This document shows, one piece after another, positions 9,187-21,691 of a stretch of DNA of 64,000 nucleotides. Positions within the stretch are counted from its first letter, which is position 1; each line of letters opens with the position of its first letter. The translations under genes and the position numbers were made by a program. The DNA lies in assembly GCA_014529385.2 (NCBI GenBank), contig CM043970.1, forward strand, positions 44,126,779 through 44,190,778, in the 5' to 3' direction. This DNA comes from Adiantum capillus-veneris. Lineage: Eukaryota; Streptophyta; Polypodiopsida; Polypodiales; Pteridaceae. A model generated the notes under the pieces. The model searched no databases. It was not told the DNA's origin and saw nothing but the letters and a program-made list of their open reading frames with translations.

Positions 9187-10663
9187 TGTTGAACGAAAGA
9201 ATTGCACTATTCTCAATGCTGTAAGATGTATGCTGATTCATTCTAGCTTATCTCGTGTTTTCTGGGCTGAAGTTACTTTGACAGCAACATTTATTCAGAA
9301 TCATCTTCCTACTACTGCACCCTCTGGTAAGATACCCATCACAGCATGGACAGGCGACATTCCTTCTGTATCTCATTTTCCAACCTTTGGATGTATTTCT
9401 TATATTCATGTTCCCAAAGAAACACGAACAAAGCTTGATGCTCCTGGTCTTAAAGTTATTTTTATTGGATATTATGACACTTCCAAAGGCCACAAATTCT
9501 ATGACCCTTCCTCCAAGAAAGTAATTGTGAATCGTGATGCTACTTTTAACGAACAGCTTATGGGAGGCTCATGGTCCATGGATGATTCTGATGATACTAA
9601 ATCATTGCTTCAGGCTTTTCCATTTCTTTCAGAAGATGAAACTCTTCCTATAGAGAAACTTTTCTCTTCAAAACTATCCATTCCAAATGTTGCCAATGAT
9701 GATATTGATATTTTTGTTGATCTGCCTATTGATTTTGAACATGGCTCATGTCATGTTTATGATGACGATATTGCTGATAATGCTTTTTGTACTTCTGAAG
9801 ATCCCATTACTTATGATGAAGCTATCTCTTCACCACAAAAGGATCAATGGCAAGAGGCTATGGAAGCAGAGTACCATTCTCTTATCTCTAAAGGTACATG
9901 GAGACTAACTGAATTACCTCCTGGTCGTACATCTATTAAATGTAAGTGGGTGTATAAGACAAAAGTAAAATCAGATGGATCTTTTGACAAGTTCAAGGCG
10001 CGTTTAGTTGCAAAAGGTTACTCCCAAGTAGCTGGTGTTGATTATCAAGCTACTTTTTCACCAGTTGTTCGCATTACAAGTGTTGGAGTTTTATTGGCAT
10101 TTGCTGTTCAATTTGATTTAGAAGCTCATCAAATGGATGTGCGAACTGCTTTTCTTAATGGTGACTTGGAAGAGAAAATTTATATGGAACAACCAGAAGG
10201 GTTTGTTATTCCAGGTGAAGAAGACCTTGTTGCTCAACTCCATAAGGTACTATATGGTCTCAAACAAGCTTCGCGAGCCTGGTATACAAAATTTGATCTT
10301 TTTCTCACCTCTAAAGGATTCATCTTTTGCTCGTCAGACCCCAACTTATACATAAAACGCCAAGGTAGCAGTTTTGTGATTCTTGCTCTTTATGTGGATG
10401 ATACCATCCTTATTTCCAATGATTTGGGATTTCTTCAGCAAGTGAAAAAGTTATTGTCTTCTGCATTCGATATGGTGGATCTTGGAGAGATTCACTCTTG
10501 TCTTGGCATTCAAATCCAACGGAACCGTACAAAAGGTATTTTATTCCTTCGACAGTCAAAGTTTATTGCAGATACTATTCAAAAATTTGGTATGGAATCT
10601 GCACATTCAGCCAACACACCTTCTCTTGCGAGCTCTACGAAGAATACTTCTAACAATGACAAC
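9187..10663 (+). pseudogene. pol: Copia-B unit 1 integrase C-terminus and reverse transcriptase
   Basis: An open frame from the integrase Glu motif ERKN through FGCISYIHVPKETR and FIGYYDTSKGHKFYDP into the full Copia reverse transcriptase domain. That domain has WVYKTKVKSDGS, KARLVAKGYSQ, AFLNGDL, LYGLKQASRAWY and the catalytic YVDD at about 10391-10402. It stays open to the unit boundary, then reads into the leader of unit 2 and stops at 10718-10720 without RNase H. This is the least damaged reverse transcriptase in the array. Confidence 0.9.
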
Positions 10664-11321
10664 AGTATGTGTATGCGGCTCACATGTAAGATTCAAAATT
10701 GTTACAAATTTTATTTGTGAGCGTTGATTCTTGTTAAGTGTGGTTGTTTTGTGTTAAGAAGAATATGATTAGTGTTTTATGTGGCATTTATTTCTAATCA
10801 ATCTAATCGTTGATTACGTTTTCTTGTGAATGACACCCTGAACTTCATATCAATTTTTCTTGTTGTTCTGCCCAAAACTTGTTCGTCTCCTCAAACTCTT
10901 CGATTTGAGTTCTAGGTTTGTGTCAATCGGAGTTCTCAGCAGAAAGTTATGTTGTTTTTACTCCAATAGAGCTTGACGCAGCTTTCTTCGTCCTACTTCT
11001 TCGTGAAGCGTCCGCGATCGTTTTTCTTATTTTGGCGTTAACTTTTTCGAGAAGATTTAGCTTTTTGCTATTCGTATTGTGGCCGTCAATCTTGCGTCTC
11101 ACGCCACTCTATTTTGAGGACTCGTTTATTATTAACGTCTCCTTTACCTTGCCTTTTTGGGTGACGTCTCTCACATCTTTGGACGTTCCTTCAGCATCTT
11201 TCTTACGTTTATCGTTGACAGAACGTGGTACTCATATCTCTCTCATTCTCAATTGCGGCCTTCACTATATATGGTGTGCGTATTCTACGATCTTATCTTA
11301 TACGTCTTTTCGCAACAAGAT

Positions 11322-12029
11322 ATGGCTATGAATATTCTCTTCAACGGCATTCCTTCTGGCCAGCGTTCTGTTCCTCCTTTCCAAGGTCAAGGATTTCCAG
11401 GCTGGAAAGCAAAGATGTTGTTAATTCTTGAAGGTGATGAACTCTCCGATGTTGTTCTTGGAAATCGTGTTTGTCCGCCTCAACCCGTTGATACGGATAA
11501 TGATAACGTGCTTATCACTGAAGGACCTATATTTGAAGATTGGAATGTTGCCTATACGGATTGGCAACGACGTGATAAAGCAGCTCGTCGGTATATTCTT
11601 TTTGCTCTTACTGATTCCCTTTTGCTTGATATGTATGAACTGCCTACTTCCCACGACGTATGGAAGTACCTTATTGCAAACTTTCAGAAGAAATCTATTA
11701 CAGAAATACTTTATTTGAGAGGGTTGCTTAACAAGTTACACTATGAAGTTGGTGCTTTCATGACAGGACATATTGAGTCTTTCAAATCTATTATTAATCA
11801 ACTTGCTGCTGCCGGTGATCCTGTTCCACAAAAGCAATTGATTACACTTCTCCTTGATACAGTGAAGGACTCTTCTTATGATAACATTGTTACTATTCTC
11901 TCTAATAAAGATGGTCTTGATTTCGACCAAGCTTGCATGTCTTTAATTGAATACTCTCAACGTCAAGAACGTCGGAATGATGGTCACGATACAGCTATGA
12001 TTTCGCAAGAGGAGACTGAGTCACAATAG
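11322..12029 (+). pseudogene. gag: Copia-B unit 2 gag
   Basis: 235 codons, MAMNILFNG to ETESQ, ending at the same TAG (12027-12029) as in unit 1. No internal stop. The leader frame upstream (10918-11331) is shifted relative to gag by one base in a T run near 11157. Confidence 0.87.
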
Positions 12030-13012
12030 ATGGAACGTGTTTTTTGTGCTCGAAGGCGTCCATTTCAACGAGGAAACCACAGAGGTGGCCGTCGCGGTAA
12101 TATTTCCTCTCGCCTCAAATTTGCTAATAAGCAATGTTCTTATTGCAACAGAAATGGCCATACTGAAGATGATTGTTGGGCACGTCAATATGATGAAGAA
12201 CACAATATTACCACAAAACAACCACGTTTATCTAGAGACTCTTATTCTTCTTCTTGTGAATATTGTGGATGATCTGATCATCCCACTCATTTGTGCTATA
12301 AGCGTCGATTAGACATAGATCGGAATAGAGCATATGCTACTGAACATTGAAACATCATTATACCAGAAACAAGTTGCGTCCTATGTTCAGTTGCTCCAGA
12401 CAGAATACTTCATATACGTGATGGATCACTTTTTATTGTCGATTCTAGTGCTACAAGAAATATGACATATCAGTCTAAGTGGCTCCATAACTATCATCCA
12501 CTGCCATTTCAACGTGTTGTTTATCTTGCTGGTGATACAACTTGTCAAGTAAAAGGTATTGGAGACTTATATCTTGGTACCTTATCTTCTTCCACTCGAA
12601 TCTTAAAGCCCATCCCCATATGGGAATTTGTGAATTTTGTGCTCTTGGGAAACACAATCGTAAACCCTTTCCTCTTTCAAATACAACTCATTCTCATGAC
12701 ATATTGGATCTTGTTCATACTGATATATGTGGACCTCTACCTTCTTCGAGATCACAATATCGCTACTTCATTACTTTCATTGATGATTTCTCAAGGTATA
12801 CGACTGTATTTCTACTTAGACAAAAATATGAAGCCTTATCTGTTTTCAAACAATTCCACAAGGCTGCGGAACTTCAAACTGGTCGCCGCCTTAAGAAGCT
12901 TCGTAGTGACAATGGAGGCGAATATGTTTCTCAAGAGTTTGTGAGTTACTGTGCTGACCGTGGAATTCATCATGATCACACTATTCCATATTCGCCTCTA
13001 CAGAATGGTGTT
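12030..13012 (+). pseudogene. pol: Copia-B unit 2 nucleocapsid, protease remnant and integrase core
   Basis: The first zinc knuckle is intact, but CGA-to-TGA changes introduce stops in the second knuckle (12270-12272) and a little further on (GAACATTGAAAC, near 12349). The protease motif DSSATRNMT, the protease-integrase deletion and its frame change are as in unit 1. The integrase core has HTDICGP and RSDNGGEY, and PLQNGV in place of PQQNGV. Confidence 0.85.
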
Positions 13013-14489
13013 TGTTGAATGAAAGAATCGCACTATTCTCAATGTTGTAAGATGTATGCTGATTCATTCTGGCTTATCTCGTATTTTCTGGGCTGAAGTT
13101 ACTTTGACACCAACATTTATTCAGAATCATCTTCCTACTACTGCACCCTCTGGTAAGATACCCATCACAGCATGGACAGGCGACATTCCTTCTGTATCTC
13201 ATTTTCCAACCTTTGGATGTATTTCTTATATTCATGTTCCCAAAGAAACACGAACAAAGCTTGATGCTCCTGGTCTTAAAGTTATTTTTATTGGATATTA
13301 TGACACTTCCAAAGGCCACAAATTCTATGACCCTTCCTCCAAGAAAGTAATTGTGAATCGTGATGCTACTTTTAACGAACAGCTTATGGAAGGGTCATGG
13401 TCCATGGATGATTCTGATGATACTAAATCATTGCTTCAGGCATTTCCATTTCTTTCAGAAGATGAATCTCTTCCTATAGAGAAACTTTCCTCTTCAAAAC
13501 TATCCATTCCAAATGTTGCCAATGATGATATTGATATTTTTGTTGATCTGCCTATTGATTTTGAACATGGCTCATGTCATGTTTATGATGACGATATTGC
13601 TGATAATGCTTTTTGTACTTCTGAAGATCCCATTACTTATGATGAAGCTATCTCTTCACCACAAAAGGATCAATGGCAAGAGGCTATGGAAGCAGAGTAC
13701 CATTCTCTTATCTCTAAAGGTACATGGAGAGTAATTGAATTACCTCCTGGTCGTACAGCTATTAAATGTAAGTGGGTGTATAAGACAAAAGTAAAATCAT
13801 ATGGATCTTTTGACAAGTTCAAGGCGCGTTTAGTTGCAAAAGGTTACTCCCAAGTAGCTGGTGTTGATTATCAAGATACTTTTTCACCAGTTGTTCGCAT
13901 TACAAGTGTTGGAGTTTTATTGGCATTTGCTGTTCAATTTGATTTCGAAGCTCATCAAATGGATGTGCGAACTGCTTTTCTTAATGGTGACTTGGAAGAG
14001 GAAATTTATATGGAACAACCAGAAGGGTTTGTTATTCCAGGTGAAGAAGACCTTGTTGCTCAACTCCATAAGGTACTATATGGTCTCAAACAAGCTTCGC
14101 GAGCCTGGTATACAAAATTTGATCTTTTTCTCACCTCTAAAGGATTCATCTCTTGCTCGTCAGACCCCAACATATACATAAAACGCCAAGGTAGCAGTTT
14201 TGTGATTCTTGCTCTTTATGTGGATGATACCATCCTTGTTTCCAATGATTTGGGATTTCTTCAGCAAGTTAAAAAGTTATTGTCTTCTGCATTCGATATG
14301 GTGGATCCTTGAGAGATTCACTCTTGTCTTGGCATTCAAATCCAACGGAACCATACAAAAGGTATTTTATTCCTTCGACAGTCAAAGTTTATTGCAGATA
14401 CTATTCAAAAATTTGGTATGGAATCTGCACATTCAGCCAACACACCTTGTCTTGCGAGCTCTACGAAGAATACTTCTAACAATGACAAC
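13013..14489 (+). pseudogene. pol: Copia-B unit 2 integrase C-terminus and reverse transcriptase
   Basis: Same domains as unit 1, but the frame ends at 14310-14312. There GTGGATCTTGG has become GTGGATCCTTGAG, a one-base insertion creating D-P-stop just after the YVDD domain. The same variant occurs in the tail of unit 3 (near 20852). Confidence 0.87.
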
Positions 14490-15148
14490 AGTATGTGTAT
14501 GCGGTTCGCATGTAAGATTCAAAATTGTTACAAATTTTATTTTTGAGCATTGATTCTTGTTAAGTGTGGTTGTTTTGTGTTAAGAAGAATATGACTATTG
14601 TTTTATGTGGCATTTATTTCTAATCAATCTAATCGTTGATTACGTTTTCTTGTGAATGACACCCTGAACTTCATATCAATTTTTCTTGCTGTTCTGCCCA
14701 AAACTTGTTCGTCTCCTCGAGCTCTTCGATTTGAGTTCTAGGTTTGCGTCAATCGGAGTTCGCAGAAGAAAGTTATGTTGTTTTTACTGCAATAGAGGTT
14801 AACGCAGCTTTCTTCATCCTACTTCTTCGTGAAGCGTCCGCGATCGTTTTTCTTATTTTGGCGTTAACTTTTTTGAGAAGATTTAGCTTTTTGCTATTCG
14901 TATTGTGGCTGTCAATCTTGCGTCTCACGCCACTCTATTTTGAGGACTCGTTTATTATTAACGTCTCCTTTACCTTGCCTTTTTTGGGTGACGTCTCTCA
15001 CATCTTTGGACGTTCCTTCAGCATCCTTCTTACGTTTATCGTTGACAGAACGCAGTACTCATATCTCTCTCATTCTCAATTGCGGCCTTCACCATATATG
15101 GTGTGCAGATTCTACAATCTTATCTTATACGTCTTCTCGCAACAAGAT

Positions 15149-15856
15149 ATGGCTATGAATATTCTCTTCAACGGCATTCCTTCTGGCCAGCGTTCTGTTC
15201 CTCCTTTCCAAGGTCAAGGATTTCCAGGCTGGAAAGCAAAGATGTTGTTAATTCTTGAAGGTGATGAACTCTCCGATGTTGTTCTTGGAAATCGTGTTTG
15301 TCCGCCTCAACCTGTTGATACGGATAATGATAACGTGCTTATCACTGAAGGACCTATATTTGAAGATTGGAATGTTTCCTATACGGATTGGCAACGACGT
15401 GATAAAGCAGCTCGTCGGTATATTCTTTTTTCTCTTACTGATTCCCTTTTGCTTGATATGTATGAACTGCCTACTTCCCACGACGTATGGAAGTACCTTA
15501 TTGCAAACTTTTAGAAGAAATCTATTACAGAAATACTTTATTTGAGAGGGTTGCCTAACAAGTTACACTATGAAGTTGGTGCTTCCATGACAGGACATAT
15601 TGAGTCTTTCAAATCTATTATTAATCAACTTGCTGCTGCCGGTGATCCTGTTCCACAAAAGCAATTGATTACACTTCTCCTTGATACAGTGAAGGACTCT
15701 TCTTATGATAACATTGTTACTATTCTCTCTAATAAAGATGGTCTTGATTTCGACCAAGCTTGCATGTCTTATATTGAATACTCTCAACGTCAAGAACGTC
15801 GGAATGATGGTCACGATACAGCTATGATTTCACAAGAGGAGACTGAGTCACAATAG
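15149..15856 (+). pseudogene. gag: Copia-B unit 3 gag
   Basis: Same length and ends as other units, but CAG has become TAG at 15512-15514 (codon 122). Unit 4 has the same stop. The terminal TAG (15854-15856) is kept. Confidence 0.87.
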
Positions 15857-16839
15857 ATGGAACGTGTTTTTTGTGCTCGAAGGCGTCCATTTCAACGAGG
15901 AAACCACAGAGGTGGCCGTCGCGGTAATATTTCCTCTCGCCTCAAATTTGCTAATAAGCAATGTTCTTATTGCAACAGAAATGGCCATACTGACGATGAT
16001 TGTTGGGCACGTCAATATGATGAAAAACACAATATTACCACAAAACAACCACGTTTATCTAGAGACTCTTATTCTTCTTCTTGTGAATATTGTGGACGAT
16101 CTGATCATCCCACTCATTTGTGCTATAAGCGTCGATTAGACACAGATCGGAATAGAGCATATGCTACTGAACATCGAAACATCATTGTACCAGAAACAAG
16201 TTGCGTCCTATGTTCAGTTGCTCCAGACAGAATACTTCATATACGTGATGGATCACTTTTTATTGTCGATTCTAGTGCTACAAGAAATATGACATATCAG
16301 TCTAAGTGGCTCCATAACTATCATCCACTGCCAGTTCAACGTGTTGTTTATCTTGCTGGTGATACAACTTGTCAAGTAAAGGGTATTGGAGACTTATATC
16401 TTGGTACCTTATCTTCTTCCACTCGAATCTTAAAGCCCATCCCCATATGGGAATTTGTGAATTTTGTGCTCTTGGGAAACACAGTCATAAACCCTTTCCT
16501 CTTTCAAATACAACTCATTCTCATGACATATTGGATCTTGTTCATACTGATATATGTGGACCTCTACCTTCTTCCAGATCACAATATCGCTACTTCATTA
16601 CTTTCATTGATGATTTCTCAAGGTATACGACTGTATTTCTACTTAGACAAAAATCTGAAGCCTTATCTGTTTTCAAACAATTCCACAAGGCTGCGGAACT
16701 TCAAACTGGTCGTCGCCTTAAGAAGCTTCGTAGTGACAATGGAGGCGAATATGTTTCTCGAGAGTTTGTGAGTTACTGTGCTGACCGTGGAATTCATCAT
16801 GATCACACTATTCCATATTCACCTCAACAGAATGGTGTT
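15857..16839 (+). pseudogene. pol: Copia-B unit 3 nucleocapsid, protease remnant and integrase core
   Basis: Both zinc knuckles intact (first reads GHTDDDC), protease DSSATRNMT, shared deletion and frame change, then integrase HTDICGP, RSDNGGEY and PQQNGV. Confidence 0.86.
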
Positions 16840-17893
16840 TGTTGAACGAAAGAATTGCACTATTCTCAATGCTGTAAGATGTATGCTGATTCATTCTAGC
16901 TTATCTCGTGTTTTCTGGGCTGAAGTTACTTTGACAGCAACATTTATTCAGAATCATCTTCCTACTACTGCACCCTCTGGTAAGATACCCATCACAGCAT
17001 GGACAGGCGACATTCCTTCTGTATCTCATTTTCCAACCTTTGGATGTATTTCTTATATTCATGTTCCCAAAGAAACACGAACAAAGCTTGATGCTCCTGG
17101 TCTTAAAGTTATTTTTATTGGATATTATGACACTTCCAAAGGCCACAAATTCTATGACCCTTCCTCCAAGAAAGTAATTGTGAATCGTGATGCTACTTTT
17201 AACGAACAGCTTATGGGAGGCTCATGGTCCATGGATGATTCTGATGATACTAAATCATTGCTTCAGGCTTTTCCATTTCTTTCAGAAGATGAAACTCTTC
17301 CTATAGAGAAACTTTCCTCTTCAAAACTATCCATTCCAAATGTTGCCAATGATGATATTGATATTTTTGTTGATCTGCCTATTGATTTTGAACATGGCTC
17401 ATGTCATGTTTATGATGACGATATTGCTGATAATGCTTTTTGTACTTCTGAAGATCCCATTACTTATGATGAAGCTATCTCTTCACCACAAAAGGATCAA
17501 TGGCAAGAGGCTATGTAAGCAGAGTACCATTCTCTTATCTCTAAAGGTACATGGAGACTAACTGAATTACCTCCTGGTCGTACAGCTATTAGATGTAAGT
17601 GGGTGTATCAAACAAAAGTAAAATCAGATGGATCTTTTGACAAGTTCAAGGCGCGTTTAGTTGCAAAAGGTTACTCCCAAGTAGCTGGTGTTGATTATCA
17701 AGAGACTTTTTCACCAGTTGTTCGCATTACAAGTGTTCGAGTTTTATTGGCATTTGCTGTTCAATTTGATTTAGAAGCTCATCAAATGGATGCGCGAACT
17801 GCTTTTCTTAATGGTGACTTGAAAGACGAAATTTATATGGAACAACCGGAAGGGTTTGTTATTCCAGGTGAAGAAGACGTTGTTGCTCAACTC
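16840..17893 (+). pseudogene. pol: Copia-B unit 3 integrase C-terminus and first part of reverse transcriptase
   Basis: Open to a TAA at 17516-17518 (QEAM-stop, shared with unit 4), then reopened through KARLVAKGYSQ and AFLNGDL up to the B2 insertion at 17894. The domain resumes at 20612. Confidence 0.86.
17889..17893. repeat. Target site duplication of B2, left copy (AACTC)
   Basis: AACTC is repeated exactly at 20607-20611. The other units show the uninterrupted site GCTCAACTCCATAAGG, which proves the insertion point. Confidence 0.96.
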
Positions 17894-18035
17894 TGTTGAG
17901 AGAGAAGGAGAGAGCACAGAAGTAGAACCCCAAAGTGTGTAGAATACACACATGAGATGATGTATATATAGAGGGGACCTGGGTGCAATATATAGAGAAG
18001 CCATATATTGAGTAGCTTCACATATAAGCTCAACA
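17894..18035 (-). repeat. B2 3' LTR (142 bp)
   Basis: TGTTGAG to CTCAACA; followed by the polypurine tract (minus strand GAGTGGGGG) and the Copia-B-like 3' UTR. Confidence 0.95.
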
Positions 18036-18767
18036 CCCCCACTCAAATAAGGGTCCCTAACTGTGGATGAAAAAACCCTTGGGGGATCAAGGGAAAAACC
18101 CACAGCTCTATATACACCCACCGTTATATTATAAAAATCATTGAATATACAAATGTTTACGAGGAGCTACATCACTCCTTTTACAATGAATGTTATTTTA
18201 TGAGGAGTTACATTACTCCTATCAAATACAATAATGAATACAAAGGTTCAATAAAGAGGTGTAAAAGCTATCGATTAGCTTGTAATCAAAAGTGTCTCCG
18301 TGAATCTACTGTGTAGCTTGTCATCAATATCGCATCACCAAACATGTCTTCATGTTGTCATCAATATGGCATCACCAAACATATCTTCATAAATCTTTTA
18401 TTGTCACCAAGTTTGTCTTCATAAAATCAATTCTTTGATCAATCCTACATAGATCATAGACTCCAAAAAAAAAACATGTCATGAAAATTATTAGCATCGT
18501 TAATGAAATAATTACGTTCACAATGCCATAAGAGATGGTTCGCGACGCCACTCTTTTGACGACATATATACGCACGACAACATATGGTACATAAAGTATA
18601 AACGTAAAAGTACAAAATGTGTGATTACGTGATACAAATGATATGTGTATATACTACATAAAACAACATTTATCAATGTAGTGATCAATGAATACCATCA
18701 AAGTATTAACAAAATATCTTCATTATCTCAATAAAAATGAATAAATGATCATGGTATCAACGAAAAG
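18036..18767. other. B2 polypurine tract and internal non-coding sequence
   Basis: The first 80 bases hold the polypurine tract and the segment shared with Copia-B 29570-29651. The rest is AT-rich and non-coding, matching B1 798-1492. Confidence 0.75.
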
Positions 18768-19155
18768 CATCATGATATCACCGAGAATAATCATTGTATC
18801 AACGAAACAACATCATGGCATCACCGAGAATAACCATGGTATCAACGAAACATCATCATGGCATCACCAAGAATAACCATGGTATCAACGAAACAATATC
18901 ATGGTGTCACCGAGAATAACCATGGTATCAACAAAACATCATCATGGTATCAACAAAAATCACCATGGAATCAACGAAATATCATCATGGAATCACCGAG
19001 AATAACCATGGTATCAACGAAATATCATCATGGCACCACCGAGAATAACCATGGTATCAATGACATATCATCATGGTATCAACGAAAATCACCATGACCA
19101 AAGTATTAACAAAACATCATCATGGTACCATCAAAATCACTATTGTATCAATGAT
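18768..19155. repeat. 43 bp tandem repeat in B2
   Basis: Same 43 bp unit and order as at 1493-1890 in B1, with scattered substitutions. Confidence 0.9.
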
Positions 19156-19429
19156 AAATTATCAATAAAACGACGTAAACTATATCTCTAAAAGAATAAT
19201 TATACGAGAATCAATGAACGAGTATATCATATAACAAAAGATCATGTACCAACAGTAGCTCGATAGAATTTGGACGATCATCAACGGCTCGACTGAATCG
19301 GAACGATGTGTAACTGGCTTCTGCAGCAAAGTTACGTCAGTAACAAATATATGATTGATGAAGAAAAATATAATTGAGAAGTTTTCAATTATGAGAAAAA
19401 TCAAAAGCAAAAAGTAAAATTTTGATTTT

Positions 19430-20445
19430 CAAACATATTCGCAGTCCGAGACGATAACCCAAAATCGGTGCAGAATTTAGAGAAACTTTCTTCTGCAAAG
19501 TTATAGACCACATCGATTCCAATCCCCAACGCGGGTAGTTTCTTCTGCAAAGTTGTAGAACACATCGATTCCGGTCTCTCACGCGGGTAGTTTCTGCAAA
19601 ATTGTTTTCAATAAGCAGAAAAATAAAAAACAAAAAACGGAAATTGCTTTTTAGGTATGTACGCAGTCCGCGAATGATAACTCAAAATCGGTGCAGAATT
19701 TGAAAACACTTCCTTCTGCAAAGTTGTAGACCACATCGATTCCAGTCTTTCTCGCGAGTAGTTTCTGCAAAATTGTTTTCAATAAGCAGAAAAATCAAAA
19801 ACAAAAAACGAAAATTGCTTTTCAGATATGTACGCAGTCCGCGAACGATAACTCAAAATCGGTGCAGAATTTGAAAACACTTCCTTCTGCAAAGTTGTAG
19901 ACCACATCGATTCCGGTCTCTCTTGCGCGTAGTTTCTGCAAAATTGTTTTCAATTAGCAGAAAAAACAAAAAACAAAAAGAAAAAGTTGCTTTTCAGGTA
20001 TATACGCAGTCCGCGAACGATAACTCAAAATCCGTGCAGAATTTGAAAACACTTTCTTCTGTAAAGTTGTAGACCACATCGATTCCGGTCTCTCTCTTGC
20101 GCGTAGTTTCTGCAAAATCGTTTTCAATTAGCAGAAAAATCAAAAAACAAAAAGCAAAAGTTGCTTTTCAGGTATATACGCAGTCCGCGAACGATAACTC
20201 AAAATCCGTGCAGAATTTGAAAACACTTTCTTCTGCAAAATCGTTTCTAATTAGCACAAAAATCAAAAACAAAACGCGAAAGCTGTTTTTCAGGTATGTA
20301 CGCAGTCCGTGAACGATAACTCAAAATCGGTGCAGAATTTGAAAAAACTTCCTTCTGCAAAGTTGTAGACCACATCGATTCCAATCCCTAACGCGGGTAG
20401 TTTCTGCAAAATCGATTTTTATCAGGAGAAAAATTGAAAACAAAA
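19430..20445. repeat. ~171 bp tandem repeat in the B2 leader
   Basis: Units with ATAACTCAAAATCGGTGCAG and CTGCAAAGTTGTAGACC, as in B1 but with a different number and arrangement of units. One unit near 20230 is shortened by loss of the middle part. Confidence 0.88.
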
Positions 20446-20451
20446 ACGTAC

Positions 20452-20464
20452 TGCTCTGATACCA
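20452..20464 (-). promoter_or_regulatory. B2 primer binding site
   Basis: Minus strand TGGTATCAGAGCA directly after the LTR end CTCAACA, an exact match to the 12-base initiator Met-tRNA complement. Confidence 0.92.
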
Positions 20465-20606
20465 TGTTGAGAGAGAAGGAGAGAGCATAGAAGTAGAACC
20501 CCAAAGTGTGTAGAATACACACATGAGCTGATGTATATATAGAGGGGACGTGGGTGCCATATATAGAGAAGCCATATATTGAGTAGCTTCACATATAAGC
20601 TCAACA
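20465..20606 (-). repeat. B2 5' LTR (142 bp)
   Basis: TGTTGAG to CTCAACA, abutting the AACTC target duplication at 20607-20611. Confidence 0.95.
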
Positions 20607-20611
20607 AACTC

Positions 20612-21034
20612 CATAAGGTACTATATGGTCTCAAACAAGCTTCGCGAGCCTGGTATACAAAATTTGATCTTTTTCTCACCTCTAAAGGATTCATCTCTTG
20701 CTCGTCAGACCCCAACTTATACATAAAACGCCAAGGTAGCAGTTTTGTGATTCTTGCTCTTTATGTGGATGATACCATCCTTGTTTCCAATGATTTGGGA
20801 TTTCTTCAGCAAGTGAAAAAGTTATTGTCTTCTACATTCGATATGGTGGATCCTTGAGAGATTCACTCTTGTGTTGGCATTCAAATCCACCGGAACCGTA
20901 CAAAAGGTATTTTATTCCTTCGACAGTCAAAGTTTATTGCAGATACTATTCAAAAATTTGGTATGGAATCTGCACATTCAGCCAACACACCTTGTCTTGC
21001 GAGCTCTACGAAGAATACTTCTAACAATGACAAC
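20612..21034 (+). pseudogene. pol: Copia-B unit 3 reverse transcriptase, second part
   Basis: Resumes at HKVLYGLKQASRAWY and keeps YVDD, then stops at the GGATCCTTGAG variant (TGA at 20855-20857) shared with unit 2. It ends at the boundary with unit 4. Confidence 0.86.
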
Positions 21035-21691
21035 AGTATGTGTATGCGATTCGCATGTAAGATTCAAAATTGTTACAAATTTAATTTTTGAGCGTTGATT
21101 CTTGTTAAGTGTGGTTGTTTTGTGTTAAGAAGAATATGATTAGTGTTTTATGTGGCGTTTATTTGTAATCAATCTAATCGTTGATTACGTTTTCTTGTGA
21201 ATGACACCCTGAACTTCATATCAATTTTTCTTGCTGTTCTGCCCAAAACTTGTTCGTGTCCTCGAGCTCTTCGATTTGAGTTCTAGGTTTGCGTCAATCG
21301 GAGTTCGCAGCAGAAAGTTATGTTGTTTTTACTCCAATAGAGCTTGACGCAGCTTTCTTCGTCCTACTTCTTCGTGAAGCGTCCGCGATCATTTTTCTTT
21401 TTTGGCGTTAACTTTTTCGAGAAGATTTAGCTTTTTGCTATTCGTATTGTGGCCGTCAATCTTGCGTCTCACGCCACTCTATTTTGAGGACTCGTTTATT
21501 ATTAACGTCTCCTTTACCTTGCTTTTTTGGGTGACGTCTCTCACATCTTTGGACGTTCCTTCAGCATCCTTCTTACGTTTATCGTTGACAGAACGCGGTA
21601 CTCATATCTCTCTCATTCTCAATTGCGGCCTTCACCATATATGGTGTGCACATTCTACGATCTTATCTTATACGTCTTCTCGCAACAAGAT

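Larger units (their letters stand above)
6837..10663 (+). repeat. Copia-B tandem unit 1 (3827 bp)
   Basis: Starts in the 5' leader at AGTATGTGTATGCG and ends after the reverse transcriptase at AACAATGACAAC, where the leader of unit 2 begins with no LTR between. This is the only unit preceded by an LTR and primer binding site. Confidence 0.93.
10664..14489 (+). repeat. Copia-B tandem unit 2 (3826 bp)
   Basis: Head-to-tail copy of unit 1 differing by scattered substitutions and single-base indels. It begins directly after the reverse transcriptase of unit 1. Confidence 0.93.
17894..20606 (-). mobile_element. B2: non-autonomous LTR retrotransposon nested in Copia-B unit 3
   Basis: 2713 bp with identical architecture to B1: 142 bp LTRs, minus-strand primer binding site (TGGTATCAGAGC, canonical), the 43 bp block, the ~171 bp block and no coding sequence. 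The two LTRs differ at four positions. The perfect AACTC duplication and the empty site in four sister units define the borders exactly. It has one LTR at each end, unlike B1. Confidence 0.96.
14490..21034 (+). repeat. Copia-B tandem unit 3, interrupted by B2
   Basis: 3827 bp once B2 (2713 bp) and one AACTC target copy are subtracted. Carries variants shared with unit 1 in the integrase, with unit 4 in gag and the middle of RT, and with unit 2 in the RT tail. Confidence 0.93.
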
